Source: Arthrobacter sp. NEB 688
GTDB lineage: Bacteria; Actinomycetota; Actinomycetes; Actinomycetales; Dermatophilaceae
Length of the DNA: 64,000 bases
Reading direction: 5' to 3'
Assembly: GCF_013201035.1 (NCBI RefSeq)
Contig: NZ_CP053707.1
Location: 372,001-436,000 of the forward strand
A program made the position numbers and the translations under genes. Positions 17,422 to 26,711 of this stretch are shown piece by piece. How positions within the stretch are numbered: the first letter of the stretch is position 1; the number at the start of each line of letters is the position of its first letter. A model generated the notes under the pieces. It did no database searches. It was given only the letters and a program-made list of their open reading frames with translations, and had not been told where the DNA came from.

Positions 17422-18966
17422 ATGAGCGAGACCAGCGCAGCCGAGACCCGGCGCCTCGGCGTCGAGACGACCGGCATCGAGATCATCGACGAGGCCGAGC
17501 GCACCGCCTCCCCCCGCGACCTCTTCTGGCCGTGGTTCGCGGCCAACGTGTCGGTCTTCGGCATCTCCTACGCCGCGTTCGTCCTCGGCTTCGGGATCTC
17601 CGTCGGCCAGGGCGTCCTCGTCGCCGTCCTCGGCATCGTCGTGTCGTTCCTGCTCTGCGGGGTCGTCGCGATCGCCGGCAAGCGCGGCTCGGCGCCGACG
17701 ATGATCCTGTCGCGCGCGTCCTTCGGGGTCACCGGCCAGAAGGTGCCCGGCGTCATCTCGTGGCTGACCTCGATCGGCTGGGAGACCTTCCTGTCGATCA
17801 CCGCCGTCCTCGCGACCGCCACCGTCTTCCAGCGCCTCGGGCTGGGCGGCGGCACCGCGACGAAGATCGTCGCGGCGGTCGTCGTGGCCCTGCTCATCGT
17901 CGCCGCCTCGGTCGCCGGCTACCACGTCATCATGCGGCTGCAGTCGGTCCTCACGTGGGTGACCGGCGCCGTGACCGTGATGTTCGTCGTCATCGTGCTC
18001 GCGCAGGGCACGATCGACTGGAGCGCGGTCTCGGCCGTGCCGTCCGGGCCCCCCGGAGCGGTCGTGGGCGCGTTCGTCATGGTGATGACCGGCTTCGGCC
18101 TCGGCTGGATCAACATCGCCGCCGACTGGTCGCGCTACCAGCGGCGCGACGCCTCCGACCGCGCGGTCGTCCTCTGGAACACGATCGGCGGGTCCATCGC
18201 GCCGGTGCTCCTCGTCGGCTTCGGCCTGCTCGTCGCCGCGTCCGACCAGAAGGTCGCCGACGGCATCGGCAGCGACCCCATCGGCGCGCTCGCCGGCATC
18301 CTCCCGACGTGGTTCCTCGTGCCGTTCCTCGTCGCCGTCATCCTCTCGCTCGTCTCCGGCGCGGTGCTCGGCATCTACTCCTCGGGCCTGACCCTGCTCT
18401 CCCTCGGCGTCAAGATCCCGCGGCCGGCCGCCGCGCTCGTCGACGGCGTCATCCTCACCCTCGGCACCTTCTTCGTCGTCTTCGTCGCCCAGGACTTCCT
18501 CGGGCCGTTCCAGTCCTTCCTCATCACGCTCGGCGTCCCGCTCGCGGCGTGGGCCGGCATCTTCATCGCCGACCTCGTGATGCGCCGCCGCGACTACGAC
18601 TGGGGCCCGGACGGCGCCGACGCGCTCTTCGACGCGCGTGGCCGCTACGGCGCGTGGGACTGGGTGTCGGTCGGGACGATGGTGCTCGCCTCGGTGCTCG
18701 GCTGGGGCCTGGTCGTCAACAACTTCGCGCAGGACGCCGCCTGGAACAACTGGCAGGGCTACCTCCTCGAGCCGCTCGGCCTCGGCACGTACGTCACGCA
18801 GGGCGATGGCGCCCCGTACTGGGACGGCACCTGGCCCTACGCGAACATCGGCGTCATCCTCGCGTTCGTCATCGGCTTCGGGGTCACGTTCGTCGCCCGC
18901 CGCAGCGCCGTCCGTCGCCAGGAGCAGGGCGCCGCCGCCGAGGCCGCGTCCCCCGTCGCCCGATGA
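17422..18966 (+). CDS. NCS1-family nucleobase/purine-cytosine permease
   Basis: A 514-residue transporter with about 12 hydrophobic spans. The N-terminal RTASPRDLFWPWFAANVSVFG and the following GFGISVGQG, GKRGSAPTMILSRASFG and WINIAADWSRYQRR segments identify the cytosine/purine/allantoin permease (NCS1) family, which imports nucleobases or hydantoin-type compounds with H+ or Na+. The last codons overlap the cysteine hydrolase start (ATGA at 18963-18966), so the imported compound is probably the hydrolase substrate or its precursor. The ATG at 17422 is chosen because it begins the soluble N-tail. The precise substrate is unknown. Confidence 0.9.
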   Translation: MSETSAAETRRLGVETTGIEIIDEAERTASPRDLFWPWFAANVSVFGISYAAFVLGFGISVGQGVLVAVLGIVVSFLLCGVVAIAGKRGSAPTMILSRASFGVTGQKVPGVISWLTSIGWETFLSITAVLATATVFQRLGLGGGTATKIVAAVVVALLIVAASVAGYHVIMRLQSVLTWVTGAVTVMFVVIVLAQGTIDWSAVSAVPSGPPGAVVGAFVMVMTGFGLGWINIAADWSRYQRRDASDRAVVLWNTIGGSIAPVLLVGFGLLVAASDQKVADGIGSDPIGALAGILPTWFLVPFLVAVILSLVSGAVLGIYSSGLTLLSLGVKIPRPAAALVDGVILTLGTFFVVFVAQDFLGPFQSFLITLGVPLAAWAGIFIADLVMRRRDYDWGPDGADALFDARGRYGAWDWVSVGTMVLASVLGWGLVVNNFAQDAAWNNWQGYLLEPLGLGTYVTQGDGAPYWDGTWPYANIGVILAFVIGFGVTFVARRSAVRRQEQGAAAEAASPVAR

Positions 18967-19490
18967 CGGCCGACGGGCACTGGCTCGTCGTCGTCGACCC
19001 GCAGGTCGTCTTCGCCGCCCCGGGCACCTCGCCCTGGGGCTCGCCGATGTTCGCCGGCGCCGTCGACCGGATGCGCGCACTGGCCGAGCGCTTCGGCCCG
19101 GAGCGCACCATCGTCACCCGGTTCGTCGCCGACCCCTCGCTCGGCGGGTCGTGGGGCCCGTACTACGCGGAGTGGCCGTTCGCCCTCGTGCCCGACGCCG
19201 ACCCGCTCTACGCGGTGGTCCCTGAGCTCGAGGGTCTCGCCGGGAGCGTCGTCACCGCCGGGACCTTCGGCAAGTGGCCGGTGCTGCGCGAGCTCGTCGG
19301 CGCCGACGCGCGGGTCACGGTGGCCGGGGTGGCGACGGACTGCTGCGTCGTCTCGACGGTCCTGCCGATGGCCGACGCCGGCGTCACGGTCGAGGTCGTC
19401 GCGGACGCCTGCGCCGGCTCGACCCCCCAGAACCACGCCCAGGCCCTCGCGGCGATGGCCCTCTTCGGCCCGCAGGTCACCATCACCTGA
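18963..19490 (+). CDS. Isochorismatase-like cysteine hydrolase
   Basis: A 175-residue alpha/beta hydrolase. The triad typical of the family can be seen: Asp in LVVVDPQVVF, Lys in TAGTFGKWPVL, and Cys in VAGVATDCCVVSTV. Members hydrolyse amides such as nicotinamide, N-carbamoylsarcosine or ureidoacrylate, or the vinyl ether of isochorismate. With an NCS1 permease translated just upstream, hydrolysis of an imported nucleobase-derived or nicotinamide-like amide is the best guess. It ends 18 bp before the first family E inverted repeat. Confidence 0.85.
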   Translation: MTADGHWLVVVDPQVVFAAPGTSPWGSPMFAGAVDRMRALAERFGPERTIVTRFVADPSLGGSWGPYYAEWPFALVPDADPLYAVVPELEGLAGSVVTAGTFGKWPVLRELVGADARVTVAGVATDCCVVSTVLPMADAGVTVEVVADACAGSTPQNHAQALAAMALFGPQVTIT

Positions 19491-19508
19491 CCCCGCGCCC
19501 CCTTCCCC

Positions 19509-19577
19509 ACTGGTTGCGAGTTCCGCCGCCCGACGCGCCCCTCCGCGGGGTGTCGAGCGGCAGAACTCGCAACCAGT
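19509..19577. repeat. Family E long inverted repeat, copy 1
   Basis: Arms of 26 nt (19509-19534 and 19552-19577) begin ACTGGTTGCGAGTTC and close over a 17-nt loop. There are two C/A mismatches, which become G-U pairs if the leftward strand is transcribed. The arms are identical in sequence to copy 2 at 19764-19832. Confidence 0.88.
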
Positions 19578-19763
19578 CGGACGCCACTGGGCGCCGGGGA
19601 GCCTCAGCCCGGCTCCTGCGAGAGCAGGCAACACGCAGGCGCAGAGCCCACCACCTCGGCGGGTTGCCTCCCCTCGCACGCCACCTCGGCGCGTCGACCA
19701 CGTTCGTACGCGGCCCGCGGGCGCCAACGCCCGTCACACCGTCGTGCCCCCCCTTCCATCTCC
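19578..19763. other. Spacer between the two family E repeats
   Basis: This 186-bp stretch has no supported gene. It contains two partial copies of CCACCTCGGCG (about 19650 and 19681) and a C-rich run before copy 2. The neighbourhood 19491-19940 is 450 bp without a coding region. Confidence 0.4.
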
Positions 19764-19832
19764 ACTGGTTGCGAGTTCCGCCGCCCGACGCGCGCACCCA
19801 CGGGGTGTCGAGCGGCAGAACTCGCAACCAGT
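19764..19832. repeat. Family E long inverted repeat, copy 2
   Basis: Arms 19764-19789 and 19807-19832 are identical to those of copy 1. Only the 17-nt loop differs. It lies 109 bp upstream of the secreted nuclease start, and copy-to-copy distance is 255 bp. Confidence 0.88.
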
Positions 19833-19940
19833 CGGATGGTGGGGCACCGGTGCGGTTGACCCGCGCATGGGTGAGTCCTGACCGAATCCTTGACCCGGCC
19901 AGACCCGCGCCCGACTGGTCGACGGGCAGGGTCGTCCACC

Positions 19941-21131
19941 GTGACCCGACACCAGACCCGACGGCGCGCGGTGCCCACCGCCCTCGCGCTCGCCTCAGCC
20001 CTCGTCGTCCTCCTCGGCCTGACCGCCCCCGCGTCGCAGGCGGCCACCCCGCTGACCGTCGCCCAGGCCGTGGCGACCCAGGACGGCGCCTCCCACACGG
20101 TCCGCGGCTACGTCGTGGGCCAGCCGACCGCGACCTCCACCGTCGTGCGCTCGGCCTTCCCCAGCGACTACGCGCTCGCGCTCGCCGACACCGCCTCCGA
20201 GACCTCGACGGCGAAGATGCTCTACGTCCAGCTGCCGACCGCCCTGCGCTCACAGTGGGGCCTCAAGACCAACCCGGGCCTGATGGGCAAGCAGCTCGAC
20301 GTCACCGGCACCCTCGCGGCCTACTTCTCGCACCCCGGGATGACGAGCACGACCGCCGTCGCGTCCGCCGGCACCGGAGGCGGCGACACCGGCGGCGGGA
20401 CGGGCGGGGGCACCGGCGGAGGTACCGGCGGGACCGGCGCCTACGACAGCACCTACTACGCCCCGGCGGTCGGCAAGACCGGGTCGGCGCTCAAGACCGC
20501 GCTGCACGGCATCATCGACGACCAGACGAAGCTCACCTACGACCAGGTGTGGACGGCCCTCAAGGACACCGACGAGGACCCGAACAACACCAACAACGTC
20601 GTCGAGATCTACTCCGGGCGCTCGATCGCCAAGTCCGACAACGGTGGCGGCGTCGACCAGTGGAACCGCGAGCACGTCTGGGCGAAGTCCCACGGCGACT
20701 TCGGCACCGCGACCGGCCCCGGCACCGACGTGCACCACCTGCGCCCCGAGGACGTCACGGTCAACTCCACCCGCGGCAACCTCGACTTCGACAACGGCGG
20801 CGGCGCGGTCGCGCAGTGCACCGGCTGCCTCTCGGACAGCGACTCCTTCGAGCCGCGCAACGCGGTCAAGGGCGACGTCGCCCGGATGATCTTCTACATG
20901 GCCGTCCGCTACGAGGGCGACGACGGCTGGGCGAACCTCGAGATGAACAACTCCGTCGGCAACGGCGCGGCGCCGTCCATCGGCAGGCTCTCGGTGCTGC
21001 TCCAGTGGAACGCGCAGGACCCGGTCGACGCCTCCGAGATGCGCCGCAACGACCGCATCTACACGACGTGGCAGCACAACCGGAACCCGTTCATCGACCA
21101 CCCGGAGTGGGCCCCGGCGATCTGGGGCTGA
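19941..21131 (+). CDS. Secreted endonuclease I-family nuclease with OB-like domain
   Basis: A 396-residue exported protein. The signal peptide (RRRAVPTALALASALVVLLG, cleavage after SQA) is followed by a domain resembling DUF6359 (TVAQAVATQDGASHTVRGYVVG) at about 35-140 and a Gly/Thr-rich linker. The endonuclease I domain has WNREHVWAKSHG, TDVHHLRPEDVTVNSTRGNLDFD and YMAVRYEG, the bacterial EndA/NucM ββα-metal motif. It should cut DNA/RNA outside the cell, for nutrient scavenging or competition. The start is GTG at 19941, with an upstream frame extension rejected because the signal peptide starts here. It is convergent with purM. Confidence 0.88.
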   Translation: MTRHQTRRRAVPTALALASALVVLLGLTAPASQAATPLTVAQAVATQDGASHTVRGYVVGQPTATSTVVRSAFPSDYALALADTASETSTAKMLYVQLPTALRSQWGLKTNPGLMGKQLDVTGTLAAYFSHPGMTSTTAVASAGTGGGDTGGGTGGGTGGGTGGTGAYDSTYYAPAVGKTGSALKTALHGIIDDQTKLTYDQVWTALKDTDEDPNNTNNVVEIYSGRSIAKSDNGGGVDQWNREHVWAKSHGDFGTATGPGTDVHHLRPEDVTVNSTRGNLDFDNGGGAVAQCTGCLSDSDSFEPRNAVKGDVARMIFYMAVRYEGDDGWANLEMNNSVGNGAAPSIGRLSVLLQWNAQDPVDASEMRRNDRIYTTWQHNRNPFIDHPEWAPAIWG

Positions 21132-21233
21132 CCCCCGACCTCCCCCACCAGAACCGCCGGTCGTCCGTCGCGGACATCCTGTCCACTGTCCCGACGGGCG
21201 GCCGGCACCTGACCCTCAGCCCCACTGACTGCC

Positions 21234-21282
21234 CATCCGCCACCTCGAGGAGCCCTTGGCAGGCCCTCCGGGGTGGCGGATG
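21234..21282. terminator. Hairpin between nuclease and purM
   Basis: Eleven-bp arms CATCCGCCACC (21234-21244) and GGTGGCGGATG (21272-21282) with a partly self-complementary 27-nt interior lie between the convergent gene ends at 21131 and 21308. Confidence 0.6.
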
Positions 21283-21307
21283 CGCAAGAAGTCGGGCGGG
21301 CGGACCC

Positions 21308-22435
21308 TCAGGCGGCGGGGTGCTCGCCGACGAGCTCGACCGAGCCGCCGTCGACGCCCTTCGCCCCGCGCACGACCTCGCCGGTGGCGGCGTCCGCGGC
21401 CGACGCCTCGTGCACCTCGCCCATGACCCAGGTGTCGATGCCGCGAGCCGTCAGGTGCGCCGTCGCCTCGTCGACCGAGCCGGCCGGGAGCACCGCGACG
21501 AAGCCGACGCCCATGTTGAGGGTGCGCTCGAGGTCGGCCCGCGGGACGTTGCCGAGGGACCCGACGGTGGAGAACACGGCCGGCGGCGTCCACGAGGCAC
21601 GGTCGAGCCGGGCGTGCACGTCCTGCGGCAGCACACGCGCGAGGTTGGCCGCGAGCCCACCGCCGGTGACGTGCGAGAGCGCGTGGACGTCGACGCCGTC
21701 GAGCCGGACGAGGTCGAGCAGGTCGGCGGCGTAGACCCGGGTCGGGGTGAGCAGCTCCTCGCCGAGGGTGCGGCCGAACTCGTCGACGTGCCGGTCGAGA
21801 CCCCACCCGGCGTGCGCGACGACGCGACGGACGAGGGAGTAGCCGTTGGAGTGCAGGCCGCTGCTCGCGAGGCCGAGGACGACGTCGCCGCCCCGCACCC
21901 GCTGCGGCCCGAGGACGGCGTCGTGCTCGACGACGCCGGTGGCCGCGCCCGCGACGTCGTACTCGTCGGGGTCGAGCAGGCCGGGGTGCTCGGCGGTCTC
22001 GCCGCCGACGAGCGCGACGCGCGCCTGCTCGCAGGCGCGGGCGATGCCGGAGACGATGGCCGCGATGCGCTCGGGCACGACCTTGCCGCAGGCGATGTAG
22101 TCGGTCATGAACAGCGCCTCGGCGCCGCAGACGACGATGTCGTCGACGACCATCCCGACGAGGTCGAACCCGATGGTGTCGTGCCGATCGAGGGCCTGCG
22201 CGATGGCGACCTTCGTGCCGACGCCGTCGGTCGAGGTCGCGAGCACCGGCCGGCGGTAGGACGCGAGCGCGCTGGCGTCGAACATCCCGGCGAAGCCGCC
22301 GAGACCCCCGAGCACCTCGGGGCGGGTCGCCCGGCGCACGGACTCCTTCATCAGCTCGACGGCGCGGTCACCGGCCTCGACGTCGACCCCCGCCGCGGCG
22401 TAGGTGATGGCGGTGGGCTGCTCGGTGTCGCTCAC
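21308..22435 (-). CDS. purM: Phosphoribosylformylglycinamidine cyclo-ligase
   Basis: A 375-residue AIR synthetase, step five of de novo purine synthesis, converting FGAM to AIR with ATP. Motifs include ITYAAAGVDVEAGDRAVE, RPVLATSTDGVGTK, FDLVGMVVDDIVVCGAEALF, ALVGGETAEHPG, GLASSGLHSNGYSLVR and LSHVTGGGLAANL. Length and motif order are normal. The GTG start at 22435 (VSDTEQPTAITYAAAG) is preferred over upstream frame extension. purF, usually beside purM, is not in the window, and purM stands alone on its strand next to divergent padR. Confidence 0.96.
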   Translation of the reverse strand: MSDTEQPTAITYAAAGVDVEAGDRAVELMKESVRRATRPEVLGGLGGFAGMFDASALASYRRPVLATSTDGVGTKVAIAQALDRHDTIGFDLVGMVVDDIVVCGAEALFMTDYIACGKVVPERIAAIVSGIARACEQARVALVGGETAEHPGLLDPDEYDVAGAATGVVEHDAVLGPQRVRGGDVVLGLASSGLHSNGYSLVRRVVAHAGWGLDRHVDEFGRTLGEELLTPTRVYAADLLDLVRLDGVDVHALSHVTGGGLAANLARVLPQDVHARLDRASWTPPAVFSTVGSLGNVPRADLERTLNMGVGFVAVLPAGSVDEATAHLTARGIDTWVMGEVHEASAADAATGEVVRGAKGVDGGSVELVGEHPAA

Positions 22436-22525
22436 GCCGCGCAGCCTACCGAGGCCGGGCCGCCCGGCCCGTCCGTGCCCGCGCCCCCGGCCCCTCCCCG
22501 CGCCGGACGGAGGGCGACCGGATGC

Positions 22526-22555
22526 TTGCCGCGCCCCGACCCGGAGCGCTACCTT
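22526..22555 (+). promoter_or_regulatory. padR promoter, probably leaderless
   Basis: TTGCCG (22526-22531), an 18-nt spacer and TACCTT (22550-22555) form a reasonable -35/-10 pair. The ATG at 22563 lies only seven bases past the -10, so the transcript likely starts at or near the start codon. Confidence 0.5.
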
Positions 22556-22562
22556 GTGACGC

Positions 22563-22907
22563 ATGGAACCGGGTGACAGCGCCATCCTGACGCACCTGCG
22601 TCGCGGCGCGCTCGAGCACTGCGTCCTCGCGCTGCTCGACACCGAGCCGACCTACGGCCTCGACCTCGCCCGGCGCCTCGGCGACGACGGGGTGCTGCTC
22701 GCCGGCGAGGGCACGCTCTACCCGCTGCTCTCCCGGCTGCGCAAGCAGGGGCTCGTCGAGACCACGTGGGCCGAGTCGAGCGCCGGCCCGCCGCGGCGCT
22801 ACTACACGCTCACCGCGCAGGGGCGCATCGCCCTCGAGACCTTCCGGCGCACGTGGAAGTCCTTCCGCGACGCCGTCGACACCACCCTCCAGGGAGGACA
22901 CCCGTGA
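22563..22907 (+). CDS. PadR-family transcriptional regulator
   Basis: A 114-residue regulator with the PadR winged-helix core: LRRGALEHCVLALLDTEPTYG, EGTLYPLLSRLRKQGLV, and PPRRYYTLTAQGRIAL. PadR proteins usually repress their own operon and respond to small molecules or envelope stress. The stop codon overlaps the next gene's GTG (22904-22907). A PadR gene followed by a HAAS-domain membrane protein is a recurring pair, suggesting that the regulator controls its partner. Confidence 0.92.
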   Translation: MEPGDSAILTHLRRGALEHCVLALLDTEPTYGLDLARRLGDDGVLLAGEGTLYPLLSRLRKQGLVETTWAESSAGPPRRYYTLTAQGRIALETFRRTWKSFRDAVDTTLQGGHP

Positions 22908-23572
22908 ACGGCTCCGACACCCGCGTCACCACCTACCTCGACGACCTGGCCCGGATGCTCTCCGACCTCGACCCCGGCACGCGCGACGACGTGCTGGCCG
23001 GCGTGCGCGAGCACCTCGACGCCGTCGCCACCGAGCACCCCGACGACCCCGGCGCCCTCGAGGCCGCCCTGGTCCGGCTCGGCCCGCCCGAGCGCATCGC
23101 CGCCGAGGCCCGCGCCGACCAGCCCGCCACGCCCCCGCCGTCGTGGACCGTCGCCCCGCCCCGGCCGCTGCATCCGCTGCGGGTGCGGATCGCGGTGGTC
23201 GCGTCCCTCGCAACGGTGGCGCTCCCCGCGGCCCTCGTGTTCGTCGGCCGGATCGGTGAGGTCCTGTCCCAGGGACAGTGGGGGCTCGTGTTCCCCCACC
23301 CCCTCGAGATCGCGATGCTGACCCAGCCGCTCCTGCTGCCGATCTGGCTCGTCGCGACCACCGTGGCGGTCGTGGGCGCACAACCCGCCACGCGCACCAA
23401 GGTGGAGCTCGCGCTGCTGGGTCCGGCGATGACGGTGGCCGTCGTCGCCGGCGCCCTCTTCCTCGACCCGATGGTCATCAGCACCCCGCTCGTCCTCGTG
23501 CTCACGGGGGCGGTTCTCGTGGGCGCCGTCGTCACCGCTCGGCGCACGTGGCGCGAGGCGCCTCTCGTCTGA
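22904..23572 (+). CDS. HAAS-domain membrane protein, partner of PadR
   Basis: A 222-residue protein. Its first 80 residues (YLDDLARMLSDLDPGTRDDV, LAGVREHLDAVA and LVRLGPPERIAAEAR) match the helical HAAS signalling domain found next to PadR genes. Four hydrophobic spans follow (about 105-125, 145-165, 172-192 and 195-215). It probably sits in the cytoplasmic membrane with the HAAS region inside, but its molecular function is unknown. GTG start overlaps the padR stop, so the two are coupled. Confidence 0.78.
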   Translation: MNGSDTRVTTYLDDLARMLSDLDPGTRDDVLAGVREHLDAVATEHPDDPGALEAALVRLGPPERIAAEARADQPATPPPSWTVAPPRPLHPLRVRIAVVASLATVALPAALVFVGRIGEVLSQGQWGLVFPHPLEIAMLTQPLLLPIWLVATTVAVVGAQPATRTKVELALLGPAMTVAVVAGALFLDPMVISTPLVLVLTGAVLVGAVVTARRTWREAPLV

Positions 23573-23590
23573 CCCGCCGGCCCGACCGGG

Positions 23591-25027
23591 TCAGAGGGCG
23601 GCGATGATGTCCTCGACGCGGGCCTTGGCGTCGCCGAAGAGCATCTGCGTGTTCTCGCGGAAGAACAGCGGGTTCTGGACACCGGCGTACCCGGTGGCCA
23701 TCGAGCGCTTGAAGACGACGACGTCCTTGGCCTCCCACACCCGCAGCACCGGCATGCCGGCGATCGGCGAGGTGGGGTCCTCGGCGGCCGCGGGGTTGAC
23801 GGTGTCGTTGGCGCCGATGACGAGGACGACGTCGGTCTCGGCGAGGTCGTCGTTGACCTCGTCCATCTCGAGGACGATGTCGTAGGGCACCCGGGCCTCG
23901 GCGAGCAGGACGTTCATGTGCCCCGGCAGGCGCCCGGCGACCGGGTGGATGCCGAAGCGCACCTCGACGCCCTGGGCGCGCAGCCGCTTGGTCAGCTCGG
24001 CGACGGCGTGCTGCGCCTGGGCGGTGGCCATCCCGTAGCCCGGGGTGATGACGACCGAGCGCGCCGCGGTGAGCAGCGACGCCGCGCCCTCGGCCGTGAC
24101 CTCGCGGTGCTCGCCGTAGTCGACGTCGCCGGCCGCGGCGGTGCCCGCCTCGACCCCGAAGCCACCCGCGATGACCGAGATGAAGGACCGGTTCATCGCG
24201 CGGCACATGATGTACGACAGGTACGCACCCGAGGAGCCGACGAGCGCACCGGTGATGATGAGCAGGTCGTTGCCGAGGAGGAAGCCGGCCGCGGCCGCCG
24301 CCCAGCCCGAGTAGCTGTTGAGCATCGAGACGACGACCGGCATGTCGCCGCCGCCGATCGACGCGACGAGGTGCCAGCCGAGCCCGAGGGCCAGCAGCGT
24401 GACGAGCCCGAGCAGCAGGTGCCGCACGAACACGGCGTGGTCCGGCACCGCGACGTAGACGACGGTCAGCACGACGAACAGGCCCAGCGCGCCCACGTTG
24501 AGCAGGTTGCGGTGCGGCAGCATCAGCGGCTTGGAGGGGATGCGGGCCGACAGCTTGAGGTAGGCGACGATCGAGCCGGTGAACGTCACCGCGCCGATGA
24601 AGACGCCGACGAACACCTCGACGTCGTGGATCGTCGGGTAGGCCGTCAGCTCGTAGGAGGAGTTCCAGCCGACGAGCACGGCCGCGAGCCCGACGAAGCT
24701 GTGGAGCATCGCGATGAGCTCGGGCATCCCGGTCATCTCGACCTTGCGGGCCCGGTCCAGGCCGATGGCGGCGCCGATGCCCATCGCGACGACGATGAGC
24801 AGCAGGCCGACCCAGCCCGAGCCGCCTGTCTCGACGGTCAGGCCGCCGGAGGACTCGCGCAGCCCCATCGTCGCGGCGAGCACGGTGGCCACGAGCGCGA
24901 CGGCCATCCCGGCGATGCCGAAGCGGTTGCCGCGGCGGGCGGACTCGTGCCGCGAGAGCCCCGCGAGGGCGAGGATGAACAGCAGGCCCGCGACGATGTA
25001 GGCGCCCTGCGTGAGGGTCGAGCTCAT
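23591..25027 (-). CDS. pntB: NAD(P) transhydrogenase beta subunit
   Basis: A 478-residue membrane subunit with about eight or nine helices and a C-terminal NADP-binding domain III. Key text: [61 protein letters not shown], and [11 protein letters not shown]. The enzyme couples proton re-entry to hydride transfer from NADH to NADP+. Its ATG at 25027 overlaps the pntA stop (25024-25027). It ends 18 bp after the convergent HAAS gene. Confidence 0.96.
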   Translation of the reverse strand: MSSTLTQGAYIVAGLLFILALAGLSRHESARRGNRFGIAGMAVALVATVLAATMGLRESSGGLTVETGGSGWVGLLLIVVAMGIGAAIGLDRARKVEMTGMPELIAMLHSFVGLAAVLVGWNSSYELTAYPTIHDVEVFVGVFIGAVTFTGSIVAYLKLSARIPSKPLMLPHRNLLNVGALGLFVVLTVVYVAVPDHAVFVRHLLLGLVTLLALGLGWHLVASIGGGDMPVVVSMLNSYSGWAAAAAGFLLGNDLLIITGALVGSSGAYLSYIMCRAMNRSFISVIAGGFGVEAGTAAAGDVDYGEHREVTAEGAASLLTAARSVVITPGYGMATAQAQHAVAELTKRLRAQGVEVRFGIHPVAGRLPGHMNVLLAEARVPYDIVLEMDEVNDDLAETDVVLVIGANDTVNPAAAEDPTSPIAGMPVLRVWEAKDVVVFKRSMATGYAGVQNPLFFRENTQMLFGDAKARVEDIIAAL

Positions 25028-26574
25028 CGGACGGGCTCCTCGCGCTTGAACATCTCGAGCATTCGGGCGGTCACCCGGAACCCGCCGAAGACGTTGATGC
25101 TCGCGACGAGGATGCCGACGAACGCGAGCACCGAGACGGCGACGCTCCCGCGCCCGACCTGGAGCAGCGCGCCGACGACGATGATCCCGCTGATCGCGTT
25201 GGTCACCGACATGAGCGGCGTGTGCAGCGCGTGGTGCACGTTGCCGATGACGTAGAAGCCGATGACGACCGCGAGCATGAAGACCATGAAGTGGCCGAGG
25301 AAGGGCGGCGGCGCGAAGGCCGACACGAGCAGGAAGAGCGCGGCCCCGGCGGCGCCGAGCGCGAGCTTGGTCGAGCCGCTCATCGGCTGCTTCGCGGGCT
25401 TGGCGCTCGTGTCGACGGTGACGACGTCGGTGCCCGGCGCCGGGGCGGCCGAGACCTGCACCGGCGGCGGCGGCCACATCACCTCGCCGTCCTTGGCGAC
25501 GGTCATGCCGCGCAGGACGACGTCGTCGAGGTCGAGGTGCACCTCGCCGTCCTTGCCCGGCGTCAGCAGCTTGACGAGGTTGACGAGGTTGGTGCCGAAG
25601 AGCTGGCTGGCCTGGGTCGGCAGTCGGCCCGGGAGGTCGGTGTAGCCGAGCAGCGTCACGCCGTTGTCGGTGACGACCTTCTCGCCCGCGACCGTGCCCG
25701 CGACGTTGCCGCCGTTGGCCGCGGCCATGTCGACGACGACCGAGCCCGGCTTCATCGCGGCGACCATCTCCTCGGTCAGCAGACGAGGCGCCGGACGACC
25801 CGGGATGAGCGCCGTCGTGATGACGATGTCGACGTCGCGGGCCTGCGCGGCGTAGAGCTCGGCGGCCTTGGCGTCGAAGTCGGCGCTCGTCTGCTTCGCG
25901 TACCCGTCGGCCGAGGGACCGTCGTCGTCGACGTCGATCCGCAGGAACTGCGCCCCCATCGACTCGACCTGCTCGGCGACCTCGGGGCGCGCGTCGAAGG
26001 CCCGCACGACCGCGCCGAGGCTGCTCGCCGTGCCGATGGCCGCCAGCCCCGCGACTCCGGCACCGACGACGAGCACCTTCGCCGGCGGGACCTTGCCCGC
26101 CGCGGTGACCTGGCCGGTGAAGAACGAGCCGAACTCGTGCGCGGCCTCGACGACGGCCCGGTAGCCGCCGATGTTGGCCATCGAGGACAGGACGTCGAGC
26201 GACTGCGCGCGGCTGATGCGCGGCACGGCGTCCATCGCGAGCGCCGTGACGCCGGCGTCGGCCAGGCGCTGCACGAGGTCGGGGTCGAGGGCCGGCGCGA
26301 GGAGGCACGCCAGCACCGTGCCCGGGCGCAGTCGCGCCACCTCGGCGTCGGTCGGCGCCGTCACCTTGAGGACGACGTCGGCGTTCCAGACGGCGCCCTC
26401 GATGACGTCGGCGCCGGCCTCGCGGTAGGCCTCGTCGGTGAAGCTCGCGCGCGCACCCGCGCCGGCCTCCACGAAGACGGTGTAGCCGAGGCCGACGAGC
26501 TGCTCGACGGTCTTGGGGGTCGCCGCGACACGGGTCTCCCCCGGTCGTGACTCCCTGGGGACTCCGATGCGCAC
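25024..26574 (-). CDS. pntA: NAD(P) transhydrogenase alpha subunit (fused form)
   Basis: This 516-residue protein is the single-chain alpha subunit: an NAD-binding domain I (1-380) and three or four C-terminal helices (about 415-510). Visible motifs are [19 protein letters not shown] at the N-terminus, [22 protein letters not shown] for NAD binding, and [21 protein letters not shown] plus [15 protein letters not shown] in the membrane part. GTG at 26574 is the family start. With pntB it forms a two-gene operon for NADPH supply. Confidence 0.96.
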   Translation of the reverse strand: MRIGVPRESRPGETRVAATPKTVEQLVGLGYTVFVEAGAGARASFTDEAYREAGADVIEGAVWNADVVLKVTAPTDAEVARLRPGTVLACLLAPALDPDLVQRLADAGVTALAMDAVPRISRAQSLDVLSSMANIGGYRAVVEAAHEFGSFFTGQVTAAGKVPPAKVLVVGAGVAGLAAIGTASSLGAVVRAFDARPEVAEQVESMGAQFLRIDVDDDGPSADGYAKQTSADFDAKAAELYAAQARDVDIVITTALIPGRPAPRLLTEEMVAAMKPGSVVVDMAAANGGNVAGTVAGEKVVTDNGVTLLGYTDLPGRLPTQASQLFGTNLVNLVKLLTPGKDGEVHLDLDDVVLRGMTVAKDGEVMWPPPPVQVSAAPAPGTDVVTVDTSAKPAKQPMSGSTKLALGAAGAALFLLVSAFAPPPFLGHFMVFMLAVVIGFYVIGNVHHALHTPLMSVTNAISGIIVVGALLQVGRGSVAVSVLAFVGILVASINVFGGFRVTARMLEMFKREEPVR

Positions 26575-26665
26575 GGGGCTTCCTCTCCGATGCCGGGGCG
26601 GACTCCGTCCGAACCTAGCGGGTCGGGCCCGGGGATTCGCGACGTGTGGCACGGGGCACACGCGC

Positions 26666-26697
26666 GGCGCGCCGGCCCCCGAGGGGACCGGCGCGCC
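26666..26697 (-). terminator. Terminator hairpin after the acidic membrane protein gene
   Basis: Fifteen-bp arms (26666-26680 and 26683-26697), beginning GGCGCGCCGG, with one mismatch and a 2-nt GA loop. It starts 15 bp past the stop of the leftward gene at 26712. Confidence 0.7.
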
Positions 26698-26711
26698 GGG
26701 GAGTGCGGGCC

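Noticed and set aside
22446-22901. Leftward 151-residue frame opposite padR
   Set aside because: It overlaps padR fully and shows no domain, whereas padR has a promoter and a conserved core.
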